Shown: positions 35,611 to 46,668, counted from the stretch's first letter. The stretch is 64,000 bases of DNA from Chloroflexota bacterium (GCA_026708115.1 JAPOVL010000034.1:20176-84175), one strand, 5' to 3'. Translations and numbers: made by a program. The notes: a model not told the origin generated them from the sequence alone.

Positions 35611-36252
35611 ATGTCAATCAAATCACGCTTGTACTGCCTCTTCGCATTGCTTGCGACCCTGACAGCTTGTCAGGGGCAAGTCGTCACAGAACGTGTGATC
35701 ATTGTAACAGCCACCCCCGATAGCGGCGTCACGGCAACATTCGAGGCAGCCAAAGCCGCCACCGAAGCCGTGCCGACAGCGACTCCAACCCCGAGTCCGA
35801 CACCTGATCCTTTTCCGACTCCCGTCATCGGGGCAATCTATGTCGCCGAGCAGCGATTTGAACGCGGATGGATGTTCTGGCTGCAACCCAATCAGCAGAT
35901 CTGGTTGCTGACAGTGAATGACAGCGATGAGCATCTCTGGTCAGTCTATGATGATGTTTTTGTCGATGGCGATATCGAATCCGACCCCGAGATTGTCGCG
36001 CCGGAAGGCAAACAACAGCCTATCCGCGGATTCGGCCAGCTTTGGCGCGAGAACCTGGAAGTCCGCACCGCCATTGGCTGGGCATTGGAAGACGAACTGG
36101 GTCACACCACCAGATACGAGTATCACCACGGCGGCGCGCTGGACGCGAACAACAATTACATCGCCGGACCCGGATATCACCTGGTCGAAAGTCTCTACGG
36201 CGATACCTTTAGATTCAATGAACTGGACTCGACCTGGCAAATCGTTGAGTGA
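35611..36252 (+). CDS. Lipoprotein of unknown function
   Basis: The 213-residue protein has a lipoprotein signal (LFALLATLTACQG, with the lipobox cysteine near residue 20). A low-complexity Thr/Pro/Ala linker (TATPTPSPTPDPFPTP) follows, then a ~140-residue globular part. That part contains AEQRFERGWMFWLQPNQQIW near the start, ERGWMFW being a stretch often seen in Chloroflexota lipoproteins. No enzyme motif is visible. Confidence 0.75.
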   Translation: MSIKSRLYCLFALLATLTACQGQVVTERVIIVTATPDSGVTATFEAAKAATEAVPTATPTPSPTPDPFPTPVIGAIYVAEQRFERGWMFWLQPNQQIWLLTVNDSDEHLWSVYDDVFVDGDIESDPEIVAPEGKQQPIRGFGQLWRENLEVRTAIGWALEDELGHTTRYEYHHGGALDANNNYIAGPGYHLVESLYGDTFRFNELDSTWQIVE

Positions 36253-36346
36253 CTGCGATAGGCTTATGCGTCACCTGCGGGCAACCTTGCTGGCCAATCT
36301 TCCGTAATCTGGTTGACTGTCAATAGCGATTCGAGCGCCCAGAGGA

Positions 36347-38950
36347 ATGATGTTTATGCGGAATATGCGTAGCTACGAGATCGACGCTGCCTCTATGTTC
36401 GAGTTCCACTTGGCAGCCGATGCCCGCATGAGCCGTACCAACTACGTTGACGATCAAGCCTGGAAGCTTGATCTGGGCGGGAAAAACCGCGCGGCGCTGG
36501 CCTTTCAAACCCAGTTCGGCGGCCGCGCCGGTTTGGTGAGCATCGTCCCGATCTGGCTGACCGGCGGACGTCAAATCTATCAATATCAGCATTACCATCA
36601 CCCGCCAGTCCTAACCCATTTCGCGCCTAATTTCCTGGGAATCCGGGCGGAAATCGCCCCTTGGCTGGAATTGCGGGCTCGCTATTGGGTGATGGAATCA
36701 AACGCCGCCGGCTGCGAGTTTGCGATCAAGAATCACAAAGACGAAGATCTTGAACTCCAGCTTGAGCTATTTGGGCATGTCGTAATCAACGGACGAAATA
36801 AGAAGCTCAATGTTTTGACGCTGGGAGATTACAGCCTGGCGCTGCATTTGGGGCAGATTGGGGACATAAACCCGGTGCTCACGCTAGAAGGCGCCAGCGT
36901 CGAAGTCTATGGTGGCAGAATCTCGAGCCCCAAACTCGGTCGCAGGCTGGTCTTACCCGCCGGCGAAACTGTTAGGCTGCCCTTTGTGGTCGCCGGCTTG
37001 CCAGACATGCGCGATTCGCACAGCGTCGCCATGAACTGGCTGGCTCGGCCCTGGGATATCTATTTCCAGAAAATTGACGATTTTGCCGGGGCGATCCCGG
37101 AAATCCGGACCGGCGACGAAAGCTGGGACAGGTTGCTCAATCTCTCCTACAATTTGCTGCTTCAAGCGCACATGGGCCCAACCGATCACCTTGGGCACGC
37201 GTCGCTGGTCGCCAACCGCGCCTGCAATCGCGGCTGGAGCCGGCGCGGCGATGGCAGGGATCATATTCGCGCCTGGGCAGGGCAAGATCCGACGCTCGCC
37301 TACCTGGCCGCGACGGCCGCCGCCAACATCGAGCCTGATTGGGCCAAGGGCCTGATATACAACTACCTGTCCACGCAGGACGATACCGGCTTTGTGGATC
37401 GGCAACCGGGCTTGGCCGGGCAAACTCAGGGCGTCATGATGATGCCCCTGCTTGCGCGCATGTCCTGGATTGTCTATCAACTGACCGAAGACCGCGCATT
37501 CCTAGCCGAAGTTTTTCATCGTTTGACCGCATTCTTCAAACGCTGGCTGCAAGAGGACAAGGATGCCGACGGCGTGCCGGAATGGCGATCGGAGCGGCAA
37601 ATGGGCTATGTAGCCTTTCCCACCTTCGGCGTCGGCCAGGGCTGGGCGCAGGGCGCGAAGCTGCAGCAGATGGAGACGCCCGATCTGCTGGCCTATTTGA
37701 TCTCGGAAGCAGATGCCCTCTATTCTATTGCGGGGGAACTTGAAGACGAAAAAGCCGCAGATGAACTAAGACAAAGACGGCGCGATCTGCAAGATCGCCT
37801 GGAAGAATTCTGGGATGGCAGCCGCTACACCTACCGCGATCGCGACTCCCACCTGACCAGTAGCTCGGTCGAGTTGCTGCGAGGCGGAGCGGGCGACGAC
37901 CTGCATGTCATCGAGCGAGCGCTCCCTGCGCCTGGTCGTGTCATGGTTCGCATTGTCGGCGGCGTCAGCCAGGTGCCGCGCATACGTCTTCGGCTCACAG
38001 GGGTAGACCGTGACGGCGAAAATTGTGTCATCGCCGCCGATGTTGACGCATTTGATTGGCAAAACCGACAGGGCGTCTATACGACCCGGCAAGCGCTCTC
38101 CTATGTAGCAACTATAGAAATTGAGGGACTCAGCCGAGTCTACAAAGTTTATGCCAGGACAATAGACAGCAGTCGTCTGGACATCAATCACCTGCTGCCG
38201 CTCTGGACCGGCCTGCTGGCGGAGGAGCGCGCTTCGGCTCTGGTCGCATCCGCGCTGGATGAATCGCAGTTTTTCTGCTCTAACGGGATTACCATGGTCA
38301 GCCGGGGCGATCCGAATTTCGATCCCTCCAATGCCCGTGGCGGTGGCGGCATCTGGATGTATTACTTGTCTCTAATCGGCGAAGGCATGGTCAAGTCCGG
38401 TTTTCACCACGAAGCCACCCGTCTGATCAAGCGCGTCTTGAGGGGCCTTTCCCGGGTGCTGGAACGCGACGAGCACTTGTCCCAATTCTATCACGCCGAA
38501 GAGATCAAGGGTTTTGGCGAAGACCACCATATCGGCGGTATCGTTCCCCTTAAGCTGCTTTCCGACGTGATCGGCCTACGGATCTTGTCGCCGCAGAAAG
38601 TTTGCGTCGGCGGACCTTTCACCTGGGGGCAAGAGCTCAAAGTGGCACAGCACGGCGTCGCCGTCATCAGAAATGCCGACGGCATTCAAATCGACTTTCC
38701 CTCCGGTCATAGCGTCTCATTGGCGGCTCACGCCGACTGGCAAGTCGTGGAAGATCTGACGCCGATCAAGACTGCTGATGAGGCGGCCGAGTTGCCCGCC
38801 CCGCCAGAACATGATGCTGTTTCCGACAGCGACGACGAAGAGAGGATTGATATTGACATCGAAGCCGCGGAAGACGGCAACATCGCACGGGCGCCGGACA
38901 CAAAAACCGACGCGACCGACTCCGACACCGCGGAGCCGGCGGATCAATAG
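36347..38950 (+). CDS. Six-hairpin glycosidase-like protein with acidic C-terminal tail
   Basis: An 867-residue protein without a signal peptide. Residues 1-220 look like a beta-rich glycosidase N-terminal domain. Residues ~250-750 have helical (alpha/alpha)6 character with WDRLLNLSYNLLLQAHMG, RDHIRAWAGQDP, KDADGVPEWRSERQMGY and ARGGGGIWMYYLSLIGEGM. This suggests a GH63/GH15-like or amylo-glucosidase-like fold. The final ~80 residues are almost all Asp, Glu, Thr and Ala. The substrate is unknown. TTGACTGTCAA, an 11-base palindrome resembling half of the malE operator, lies at 36313-36323. ATG codons at 36347 and 36350 are both possible after AGAGGA. Confidence 0.6.
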   Translation: MMFMRNMRSYEIDAASMFEFHLAADARMSRTNYVDDQAWKLDLGGKNRAALAFQTQFGGRAGLVSIVPIWLTGGRQIYQYQHYHHPPVLTHFAPNFLGIRAEIAPWLELRARYWVMESNAAGCEFAIKNHKDEDLELQLELFGHVVINGRNKKLNVLTLGDYSLALHLGQIGDINPVLTLEGASVEVYGGRISSPKLGRRLVLPAGETVRLPFVVAGLPDMRDSHSVAMNWLARPWDIYFQKIDDFAGAIPEIRTGDESWDRLLNLSYNLLLQAHMGPTDHLGHASLVANRACNRGWSRRGDGRDHIRAWAGQDPTLAYLAATAAANIEPDWAKGLIYNYLSTQDDTGFVDRQPGLAGQTQGVMMMPLLARMSWIVYQLTEDRAFLAEVFHRLTAFFKRWLQEDKDADGVPEWRSERQMGYVAFPTFGVGQGWAQGAKLQQMETPDLLAYLISEADALYSIAGELEDEKAADELRQRRRDLQDRLEEFWDGSRYTYRDRDSHLTSSSVELLRGGAGDDLHVIERALPAPGRVMVRIVGGVSQVPRIRLRLTGVDRDGENCVIAADVDAFDWQNRQGVYTTRQALSYVATIEIEGLSRVYKVYARTIDSSRLDINHLLPLWTGLLAEERASALVASALDESQFFCSNGITMVSRGDPNFDPSNARGGGGIWMYYLSLIGEGMVKSGFHHEATRLIKRVLRGLSRVLERDEHLSQFYHAEEIKGFGEDHHIGGIVPLKLLSDVIGLRILSPQKVCVGGPFTWGQELKVAQHGVAVIRNADGIQIDFPSGHSVSLAAHADWQVVEDLTPIKTADEAAELPAPPEHDAVSDSDDEERIDIDIEAAEDGNIARAPDTKTDATDSDTAEPADQ

Positions 38951-39088
38951 GCAATAGCGCATCGCTGAAATGCCTGGCCGCGCGCGAACAAGCCCTGCGC
39001 CCGGGGCAAAGCCCGCTCTACACATTCGGGCTATTGGCATCGACACAAAACCTGACGAGACTATGGCCCCATCTATCGAGAACGAAAC

Positions 39089-40888
39089 GTGATTCAGATT
39101 CGCCGTGGCGCGCCTGCTCTCGATTCTCGGGAAATCCCGGAAGCGCCGGTGCAATGGCGCCGGGTCCTGGCATATTTATCGCCTTACAAGCTTCGTCTCT
39201 TTATTGCCAGCGTCGGCGTGCTGCTCAGCGCCGGCTTGAGCCTGGTCTTCCCTGCGGTCATTAGCAACGTGGTGGATTCAGTCTTTGAGGAGGCTAATCT
39301 TGCCCTCCTCGATGAGATTACACTGCTTCTGCTGCTGGTATTCTTGTTCCGCTCTATTGCGGCCTTCGTACAGAACTACAACTTGAATTATGTGGGCGAG
39401 AAGATTGTCGTGGACATCCGACAAGCGCTTTACGCCCACTTGCAGTTTCTCTCAATCAGATTCTATACCGATCGGCGCGTCGGTGAATTGGTCAGCCGCA
39501 TCTCCTCCGACGTCACCGTCGTACGCACGGTCTTGACCGGCAATATCAGCACGCTCTTGCAGCAATCCATGACGCTGCTGGGCTCGGTAGGCGTCATGTT
39601 TTGGCTCAACTGGCGTCTCACCCTCTTTATCGTGGTGCTGATGCCCATAATCGTTGGCGTTGGCTTCGTTTTGGGATCGGCCATACGCCGCATGAGCACA
39701 CGGGTCCAGGACGAAATCGCCGGCGCCACCGTTGTCGCCGAAGAAGTCTTTCAGAACATCCGCGAAGTTAAGAGTTTCGCCCGTGAAAACTATGAGATTA
39801 CACGCTACAACCGAGCGATCGAGATCGCCTTTGGCGCCGCGGTTAAGTTGCTCACCGTGCGCTCAGTCTTCGGTCCCATTATCGGCTTCTTCGCCTTCGC
39901 TGGCTTGGCGCTCATCTTGTGGTTCGGCGGGCGAGAAGTGCTGGATGGCAGGCTGAGCGCGGGCGAGCTAATCGCATTCCTGATCTATGGCTTGACCGTG
40001 GCCGGCAGCTTCGCCGGGTTGATCAACTTGTATTCGCAATTCCAGGAAGCGCTTGGCGCCACCAAACGCGTCTTCCAGATTCTCGATACGACCTCCGATA
40101 TTCAAGATGCAGCTGCCGCGAAAGAACTCGCTAATGTTGATGGCAGCATCTCAATGCGGGACCTCAGCTTTTCCTATGAACAAGGCAATGAAGTGCTGTC
40201 TGGCGTCAATCTCGATATTGCTGCCGGCGAAATCATCGCGCTTGTCGGGCCCAGCGGCGCCGGAAAGAGCACCCTGTTCAACCTCATCCCGCGCTTTTAC
40301 GATCCCGACGCCGGCGTCATATCGATTGACGGACATGATATTCGCGACCTGACACAAAACAGCTTGCGGCGGCAAATCGGCCTCGTGCCGCAGGAGACCT
40401 TGCTCTTCGGCGGCAGCATCCGCGAGAACATACTCTACGGAAAGCTAAACGCGGGCGAAGAAGAAATGATCGCCGCCGCCCGCTCCGCCAACGCGCACGA
40501 CTTTATCAGCGCCCTGCCCAAAGGCTACGAAACGATTGTCGGCGAGCGCGGCGTCAAACTCAGTGGCGGGCAACGGCAGCGCGTCGCCATTGCCAGAGCC
40601 TTGCTCAAGGACCCGGCCATATTGCTCCTGGACGAAGCCACCTCTAGCCTGGATAACAAAAGCGAACAGTTAGTCCAGGATGCCCTGGGCAAGTTGATGC
40701 GAAATCGCACTACCTTGATCATCGCCCACCGCTTGAGCACGGTGCGCATCGCTCACCGGATCGCCGTGCTCGATGCCGGACGCCTGATTGAGCTAGGCAG
40801 TCATGATCAGTTGATAGCGCAACAAGGCCTGTACGCCAAGCTCTACGAAATGCAGTTTCGTGAAGCGGATCTGTTTTCAATGGCTTAG
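39089..40888 (+). CDS. ABC exporter, fused permease and ATPase (MsbA/BmrA type)
   Basis: The 599-residue half-transporter has six membrane helices in the first ~330 residues. The nucleotide-binding domain follows: ALVGPSGAGKSTLFN (Walker A), LSGGQRQRVAIARALLKDP (signature), ILLLDEATSSLD (Walker B) and the switch histidine in IIAHRLSTV. It works as a homodimer or heterodimer to export lipids, drugs or peptides; the substrate is not evident. The start is GTG. It is followed 25 bases later by the methyltransferase gene. Confidence 0.93.
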   Translation: MIQIRRGAPALDSREIPEAPVQWRRVLAYLSPYKLRLFIASVGVLLSAGLSLVFPAVISNVVDSVFEEANLALLDEITLLLLLVFLFRSIAAFVQNYNLNYVGEKIVVDIRQALYAHLQFLSIRFYTDRRVGELVSRISSDVTVVRTVLTGNISTLLQQSMTLLGSVGVMFWLNWRLTLFIVVLMPIIVGVGFVLGSAIRRMSTRVQDEIAGATVVAEEVFQNIREVKSFARENYEITRYNRAIEIAFGAAVKLLTVRSVFGPIIGFFAFAGLALILWFGGREVLDGRLSAGELIAFLIYGLTVAGSFAGLINLYSQFQEALGATKRVFQILDTTSDIQDAAAAKELANVDGSISMRDLSFSYEQGNEVLSGVNLDIAAGEIIALVGPSGAGKSTLFNLIPRFYDPDAGVISIDGHDIRDLTQNSLRRQIGLVPQETLLFGGSIRENILYGKLNAGEEEMIAAARSANAHDFISALPKGYETIVGERGVKLSGGQRQRVAIARALLKDPAILLLDEATSSLDNKSEQLVQDALGKLMRNRTTLIIAHRLSTVRIAHRIAVLDAGRLIELGSHDQLIAQQGLYAKLYEMQFREADLFSMA

Positions 40889-40912
40889 ACCGCAGACTTG
40901 GGAAAGCGTCTT

Positions 40913-41677
40913 ATGAGCCTGCTCTTGTTCCTGCTTGCCAGCGCGATCGCATGTTTTTTCATCTGGTGGCTGCTTATCGAAACCGAGGGCGCGTACCTCG
41001 GCAAGCGCGCCGTTATCTGGCTCTACGATCTCTATGCCCGCCGTTACGACCGCGTCAAGCAATTCGATGATTATTCCGATCAACTCTTGCTGGCGGAGCC
41101 GCTTCTGGATCGCATCAGTCCCCAGCTTGATCCGCTGATTCTCGACGTCGCTGCCGGCACCGGGCGCTTGCCCCTGCTCTTGGCGCGCAACGTCCGCTTC
41201 CACGGCCATGTGATCGGACTGGATCACAGCCGCAAAATGCTCGCTATTGCAGCATCGAAAATCATGCGAGAGCGCTTCGGCAAGTTCATTTCCCTGGCCC
41301 GCGGCGATGCCATGGACCTCCCCTTCCCGGACGCCGCCTTCGACGCCGTCGCTTGCCTGGAGTCCCTGGAATTCTTTCCCGATCCCGATGCCGCGCTGGC
41401 GGAATTGGCCCGTGTACTGCGCCCGGGTGGCTTGCTGCTGGCGACCAACCGCATTCACACGCGCTGGATGCCCGGCCGAACTGCCAGCCGTCCGCGCTTG
41501 ACGCAGAAGTTCTGCGCCTGCGATCTGCTGTCAATCGAATTTGAAGCCTGGCAGGAAGACTACGACAAGGTCTGGGCGCGCAAAGCTGGCGCGTCAGCAC
41601 TGAGTCGCGAACAGCCTCAGCGCCTGAGCCACATGCCGGATTGCGAAGTCACCGTTAACCTGCAGAGGCTAGTTTGA
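40913..41677 (+). CDS. Membrane-anchored SAM-dependent methyltransferase
   Basis: The 254-residue protein has one N-terminal membrane helix (MSLLLFLLASAIACFFIWWL), then a class I methyltransferase: LILDVAAGTGRLPLLLA (SAM loop), VIGLDHSRKMLAIA, ARGDAMDLPFPDAAFDAV and RVLRPGGLLLATNR, a UbiE/Methyltransf_11 pattern. A TTG five codons earlier is also possible. It probably modifies a lipid or quinone; the substrate is unknown. Confidence 0.85.
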   Translation: MSLLLFLLASAIACFFIWWLLIETEGAYLGKRAVIWLYDLYARRYDRVKQFDDYSDQLLLAEPLLDRISPQLDPLILDVAAGTGRLPLLLARNVRFHGHVIGLDHSRKMLAIAASKIMRERFGKFISLARGDAMDLPFPDAAFDAVACLESLEFFPDPDAALAELARVLRPGGLLLATNRIHTRWMPGRTASRPRLTQKFCACDLLSIEFEAWQEDYDKVWARKAGASALSREQPQRLSHMPDCEVTVNLQRLV

Positions 41678-41725
41678 TAGAATCCGAAACCGCTTGGAAA
41701 GCTTACCTGCGAAGAGACCCCGCTC

Positions 41726-43450
41726 TTGAAACAACTCAACAAAGAACTGGAACAGCTAATTGAAACTGCGCTCGCGGGCGCAATTGCTCGCGGCGACTTG
41801 CCCGAATTCGAGATTCCATCGGTTCCGGTCAGCCCGCCCAAACGCGCGGGACAAGGCGACCTCTCCTACCCGGGCATGAGCTTGGCGAAACTGGCGCGTA
41901 AGAACCCGCTCGAGATAGCCAATCTGGTCGCTGCAACGCTCCCGCGGGCAGACTTTATTGACAAGATCGAGGTCGCGCCGCCTGGTTTCATCAACTGCTT
42001 CCTCAGTGAATCCTATCTGAAACAGCAGGTGGATCGTATCATCGAGGAAGGCGAAGACTTTTTCCAACTCGATATCGGCGCCGGCCAGAAAGCGCAGGTC
42101 GAGTTCGTCAGCGCCAATCCCAGCGGACCGATCACCATCGGCCATACCCGTAACGCCGTTGTCGGCGACGCCATGGCGCGCCTGCTCGAGGCCGCCGGCT
42201 ATGAGGTGCAGCGCGAATACTATTACAACAATGCCGGCAACCAAATGATCGTACTCGGCAAAAGCCTGCTTTTGCGATACTTGCAGCAGCTGGGCGAAGA
42301 CCTAGACTTCCCCGAGGACTACTATCAAGGCGCATACCTGGTCGAAATCGCCGCCGAACTAGCCGCAGAACATGGCGATGCCCTCAAGGAGTCCGGCTGG
42401 GAGCGATTCAAGGACATCGCCGAAGCGCGCATGTTTCAGTGGATCAATCGTTCCCTGGCGGCGATTGACATCGGACATGATCGTTTTTACAACGAAACAT
42501 CGCTCTTCGAGTCGGAGCGGATCTGGGCTGTGCTGGAAGAGCTGCGGGACAACGGCCATATCTACCAGTCGGCGCATTGGGAAGGCGCGGGCGCTGAAGA
42601 AATCGCCGATGTTGCCGCTAAGGGATACCAACCCGCGACCTGGTTCCGCAGTACTGCCTTCGGCGATGAAAAAGACCGCGTCATGGTCAAGAGCGATGGC
42701 GCGCCCACATATACGCTGCCGGATATCGCCTATCACTGTGACAAGCTGGAACGTGGCTTCGACATCGCGGTCAACGTGCTGGGCACCGATCATTTTTCCC
42801 AGGCACAAGTGGTAAAATATGGCATTCGCGCGCTGAATATGGACCCGGGCCCGATTCACGTCATTTTCATTCAGATGGTGCGGGCGGTCCGCTGGAACGA
42901 GGAACTCGGAAAGTATCAAGCGGTCAAGCAATCGAAACGCGCCGGGGACTTTGATACCCTCGATGAACTGGTGCAGATGACTAGCGCCGATGCCGTGCGC
43001 TATCACATGCTGGCGCGTAGCCCCAATTCGCAACTGGATTTCGATGTTGACCGTGTCGTGAAACAATCCAACGAGAACCCGGTATACTACATTCAGAACG
43101 CCTACGTCCGCTGTGCCGGCATCTTCCGGGAAGCGAAGGAACGCGGATTCAACGATGACGGCGTCGACTTGAGCTTGTTGGGAGAAGCTGAACTTAAATT
43201 CATTCGCAAGGCCCTGGAACTCGGCAACGTGATCGAACAAGCCGTGACCCACTACGAGCCGCATAAGATCGCCTTCTTCGCGGGCGAGCTCGCCGCTGTT
43301 TTCCATCCGATCTATGACCAGGTGCGCGTTTTGCACAGCGAGGTGCCAAGCGACGTCGCCAAGGCGCGCTTGCGCTTCTATCGAGCGGCGGGCGTCGTTT
43401 TCTATCGCCTGCTGCGCTTGATGGGCATGTCAGCGCCCGAACGTATGTAA
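41726..43450 (+). CDS. argS: Arginyl-tRNA synthetase
   Basis: ArgS, 574 residues, class I. The N-terminal Arg-specific domain is followed by QVEFVSANPSGPITIGHTRN (HIGH-like signature), AVNVLGTDHFSQAQVV, a KQSKRAG stretch in the KMSKS position and the anticodon-binding domain (ENPVYYIQNAYVRC onward). The C-terminal residues PERM resemble the usual ArgS ending. TTG is the best start for the family N terminus. Confidence 0.96.
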   Translation: MKQLNKELEQLIETALAGAIARGDLPEFEIPSVPVSPPKRAGQGDLSYPGMSLAKLARKNPLEIANLVAATLPRADFIDKIEVAPPGFINCFLSESYLKQQVDRIIEEGEDFFQLDIGAGQKAQVEFVSANPSGPITIGHTRNAVVGDAMARLLEAAGYEVQREYYYNNAGNQMIVLGKSLLLRYLQQLGEDLDFPEDYYQGAYLVEIAAELAAEHGDALKESGWERFKDIAEARMFQWINRSLAAIDIGHDRFYNETSLFESERIWAVLEELRDNGHIYQSAHWEGAGAEEIADVAAKGYQPATWFRSTAFGDEKDRVMVKSDGAPTYTLPDIAYHCDKLERGFDIAVNVLGTDHFSQAQVVKYGIRALNMDPGPIHVIFIQMVRAVRWNEELGKYQAVKQSKRAGDFDTLDELVQMTSADAVRYHMLARSPNSQLDFDVDRVVKQSNENPVYYIQNAYVRCAGIFREAKERGFNDDGVDLSLLGEAELKFIRKALELGNVIEQAVTHYEPHKIAFFAGELAAVFHPIYDQVRVLHSEVPSDVAKARLRFYRAAGVVFYRLLRLMGMSAPERM

Positions 43451-43471
43451 TCCACGGCAAAGGGACAGATC

Positions 43472-44026
<555 letters not shown>

Positions 44027-44174
44027 GCGCGGAGCATTCGCTTCAATTAGTGAAAGCGCAACTTTTGACCTGTTACGAAATCTGATCTGCAGCAACAAAT
44101 AAGCCTGTCTGTTCAATAAAATTCCCTATTCTCAGTAACTCCAAGAAACTAATGCAACAAATTGCAAGCTGAGT

Positions 44175-44244
44175 GTAGGGGCGAGCCTCGGCTCGCCCAC
44201 CGCGCTGACTAGGTTTTGCGGGCGATCCAGCGGATTGCCCCTAC
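44175..44244. repeat. GTAGGGGCGAGCC palindromic element
   Basis: Begins GTAGGGGCGAGCCTCGGCTC (an inner hairpin GCGAGCC-TC-GGCTCGC) and ends ATTGCCCCTAC, inverse to the start. It lies in the 327-base gap between dcd and tRNA-Val; the remainder of that gap is AT-rich with no gene. Confidence 0.6.
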
Positions 44245-44353
44245 CGGCTGTCGGGTGGTTATTGTTCTCAACTTCAACCGACTTCGATGCACCACTATCA
44301 GCGAAGTCAACCTTGACGAATCCACTGCTTTGCAGCTAGACTTACCGAAGTCG

Positions 44354-44430
44354 GGGCGATTAGCTCAATTGGATAGAGCATCCGGTTTACACCCGGAAGG
44401 TTATAAGTTCGAGTCTTATATCGCCCACCA
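44354..44430 (+). tRNA. tRNA-Val (anticodon UAC)
   Basis: A 77-base tRNA including encoded CCA. The acceptor stem GGGCGAT pairs with ATCGCCC and the discriminator is A. The D arm is GCTCAATTGGATAGAGC, the anticodon stem TCCGG/CCGGA with loop TTTACAC, and the T loop GTTCGAGTC. Confidence 0.95.
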
Positions 44431-44536
44431 TGGAAATACCTGACAGGTTCGCAAGTCGAGCCTGTTTTTTTGTATCTCGGCCGGAAGGTAAGCCGCTGCG
44501 GCTTTGGGTCAGGCTGCAAGTGCCGGTCCCCGCTGC

Positions 44537-44565
44537 TTGTCAATCACTTGTTGATTGTCTACAAT
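44537..44565 (+). promoter_or_regulatory. dppD promoter with ATTGT-NN-ACAAT operator
   Basis: TTGTCA (44537-44542), 17-base spacer, TACAAT (44560-44565). The -10 box is the right half of ATTGTCTACAAT (44554-44565). The same palindrome overlaps the -10 of the GH117 gene at 63.9 kb and appears twice more near 56-57 kb, next to the permease, cycloisomerase and binding-protein genes. Likely target of the GntR protein at 59742-60350. Confidence 0.75.
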
Positions 44566-44598
44566 ACGACAAACCGAACAGGCAAACCATCGGTGGAG

Positions 44599-45621
44599 AT
44601 GAAGTCAAGCAACAGCACCCTGGAAGTGCGGAACCTGCGCACCTACTTTGAGTTGCCAGAAGGTACGCTCAAGGCGGTCGACGGCGTCGATTTCAATATT
44701 GCCGCACATCAAACTGTCGGCATCATTGGCGAATCGGGCTCCGGCAAGAGTGTCACCGCCCAGTCCATCCTTCAGATCGTGCCGCCCCCGGGCACAGTTG
44801 AATCCGGCGAAATCCTGTTGCGGCAGAGCGACGGCGCAGTCGTGGATCTGCTTCAGCTAGATTCGCGAAGCCGGGAAATACGCGCCATACGCGGTGCCGA
44901 GATCTCGATGGTTTTTCAGGAACCGATGACCAGCTTGTCCCCGGTGCATACGATCGGGAAACAGATTATCGAGGCCATCCTGCTGCATATCACCAAAAAC
45001 AAGCGCGAAGCCAAAGAACTCGCCCTGGACATGATCAACCGTGTTGGCATTTCCAACCCCGGCCAGCGATTTGACGAATACCCGCACCAATTGTCGGGCG
45101 GCATGCGCCAACGGGCGATGATCGCCATGGCGCTGTCTTGCAGCCCTTCGCTCTTGATCGCCGACGAGCCGACTACGGCGCTGGATGTCACTGTTCAGGC
45201 GCAAATCCTGGAATTGATGAAGGAGCTTCAAGAACAATTTGGCATGGCCATCATGTATATCACCCATGATCTGGGCGTGATCGCCGAAATCGCTGACGAA
45301 GTGAACGTGATGTACCTGGGGCGCGTGGTCGAGCGCGCCTCGACAATAGAGTTGTTCAAAAATCCCCTGCACCCCTACACGCGGCGCCTGCTGAAGTCGA
45401 TACCGCGTCTGGGCAACCGTGGCCGTGGCCGCCTCGATGCCATTCGCGGGAATGTACCCGTGCCCATGAATCCGCCAGCCGAGTGTGGATTCGCATCCCG
45501 CTGCGACGAATTCATCGCCGGTACTTGTGATGCCGCTGTACCCGCCCTGGTTGATATGGGCGAGGGTCATTTTGTCCGCTGCTACCTTCACAACGAAGAG
45601 AGTGAGCCGGTCTATGCCTGA
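44599..45621 (+). CDS. dppD: Peptide/oligosaccharide ABC transporter ATPase, DppD type
   Basis: The 340-residue ATPase has [15 protein letters not shown] (Walker A), [17 protein letters not shown] (signature), [14 protein letters not shown] (Walker B) and the C-terminal oligopeptide-transporter domain with conserved cysteines ([16 protein letters not shown]) seen in DppD/OppD. It energises uptake together with DppF, downstream. The matching permease genes are not here but at 57.5 kb, under the same operator sequence. The start ATG is directly after GGTGGAG; a GTG two codons earlier is possible. Confidence 0.92.
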   Translation: MKSSNSTLEVRNLRTYFELPEGTLKAVDGVDFNIAAHQTVGIIGESGSGKSVTAQSILQIVPPPGTVESGEILLRQSDGAVVDLLQLDSRSREIRAIRGAEISMVFQEPMTSLSPVHTIGKQIIEAILLHITKNKREAKELALDMINRVGISNPGQRFDEYPHQLSGGMRQRAMIAMALSCSPSLLIADEPTTALDVTVQAQILELMKELQEQFGMAIMYITHDLGVIAEIADEVNVMYLGRVVERASTIELFKNPLHPYTRRLLKSIPRLGNRGRGRLDAIRGNVPVPMNPPAECGFASRCDEFIAGTCDAAVPALVDMGEGHFVRCYLHNEESEPVYA

Positions 45622-46660
45622 GGGAATGGAAGAATCCGCAAAAGAGCGGAACGAGGACGTTCTGCTCGAAGTTCGGGATCTGAAAAAGCACTTTCCCATC
45701 GAAAAAGGTTTCCTCCGCGCCGTACATGGGCATGTCAGGGCAGTCGACGGCGTCAGTTTTCAAATCCGCGAGGGCGAGACATTCGGGCTTGTCGGCGAAT
45801 CCGGCAGCGGCAAAACGACGCTCGGACGCTGCATTGTCCGAGCGATTAATCCCACCGAAGGACAGATAATCTTCCGCCTTCCGGATGGGGAAGAAGTTGA
45901 TATCGCCAACATGGAGAAGAAAAAACTCCGCGAGGTCCGCAGGCATTTTCACATGATCTTTCAAGACCCCTACTCCTCGCTGGATCCCCGCATGACCGTC
46001 CTCGACATCATTGCCGAGCCAATTCGCAACAACAAGCTGCTGGCGGAAAAGCGCCAGATTCAAGACCGCGTGCGCGAGCTAATGGATCGCGTCGGCCTGG
46101 ACATCCGCCATCTCAACCGCTATCCACACGCCTTTTCCGGCGGGCAGCGCCAGCGCATCGGGATTGCGCGTTCGCTCGCGCCCAGCCCGCGGCTGATTGT
46201 CTGTGACGAAGCGGTCTCCGCCCTTGATGTCTCGATTCAGGCGCAAATCCTGAACTTGCTCGAGGATCTGCAGGAAGAATTTGACCTGACATATCTGTTC
46301 ATCGCGCACGATCTTTCCGTGGTTGAGCATATTTCCGACCGCGTCGGAGTGATGTATGTGGGTCAATTGGTGGAAATGGCCGATACCGAGGCCCTATTCG
46401 CGCATCCCAAGCATCCATATACGGAAGCCCTGTTGTCGGCTGTGCCGACAACCGATCCCGAAGTGAAGATGGATCGTATAATCCTCCCCGGTGAAGTGGC
46501 GAACCCGGCTGATCCACCGTCCGGCTGTTATTTCCATCCTCGCTGCCGTTACGCGCAAGACATTTGTAGAGAACAGGAACCAGCTTGGACCGAGGTCGGG
46601 CGGGATCATTTCGCCGCCTGCCACTTCGCCGACGAACTGGATCTGCGCGGTGTAGAATAG
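45614..46660 (+). CDS. dppF: Peptide/oligosaccharide ABC transporter ATPase, DppF type
   Basis: The 348-residue second ATPase: [16 protein letters not shown] (Walker A), [17 protein letters not shown] (typical DppF/OppF Q-loop region), [15 protein letters not shown] (signature), [14 protein letters not shown] (Walker B) and the Cys-containing C-terminal domain ([15 protein letters not shown]). It overlaps dppD by 8 bases. A later ATG at 45626 after GAGGGA is an alternative start. It forms the heterodimeric motor with DppD. Confidence 0.93.
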   Translation: MPEGMEESAKERNEDVLLEVRDLKKHFPIEKGFLRAVHGHVRAVDGVSFQIREGETFGLVGESGSGKTTLGRCIVRAINPTEGQIIFRLPDGEEVDIANMEKKKLREVRRHFHMIFQDPYSSLDPRMTVLDIIAEPIRNNKLLAEKRQIQDRVRELMDRVGLDIRHLNRYPHAFSGGQRQRIGIARSLAPSPRLIVCDEAVSALDVSIQAQILNLLEDLQEEFDLTYLFIAHDLSVVEHISDRVGVMYVGQLVEMADTEALFAHPKHPYTEALLSAVPTTDPEVKMDRIILPGEVANPADPPSGCYFHPRCRYAQDICREQEPAWTEVGRDHFAACHFADELDLRGVE

Positions 46661-46668
46661 CCTATCCG

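Noticed and set aside
36313..36323. TTGACTGTCAA considered as a promoter -35 or a firm operator
   Set aside because: No -10 box is found at the right distance and eleven bases are too few to claim a site alone; it is mentioned only as a hint.
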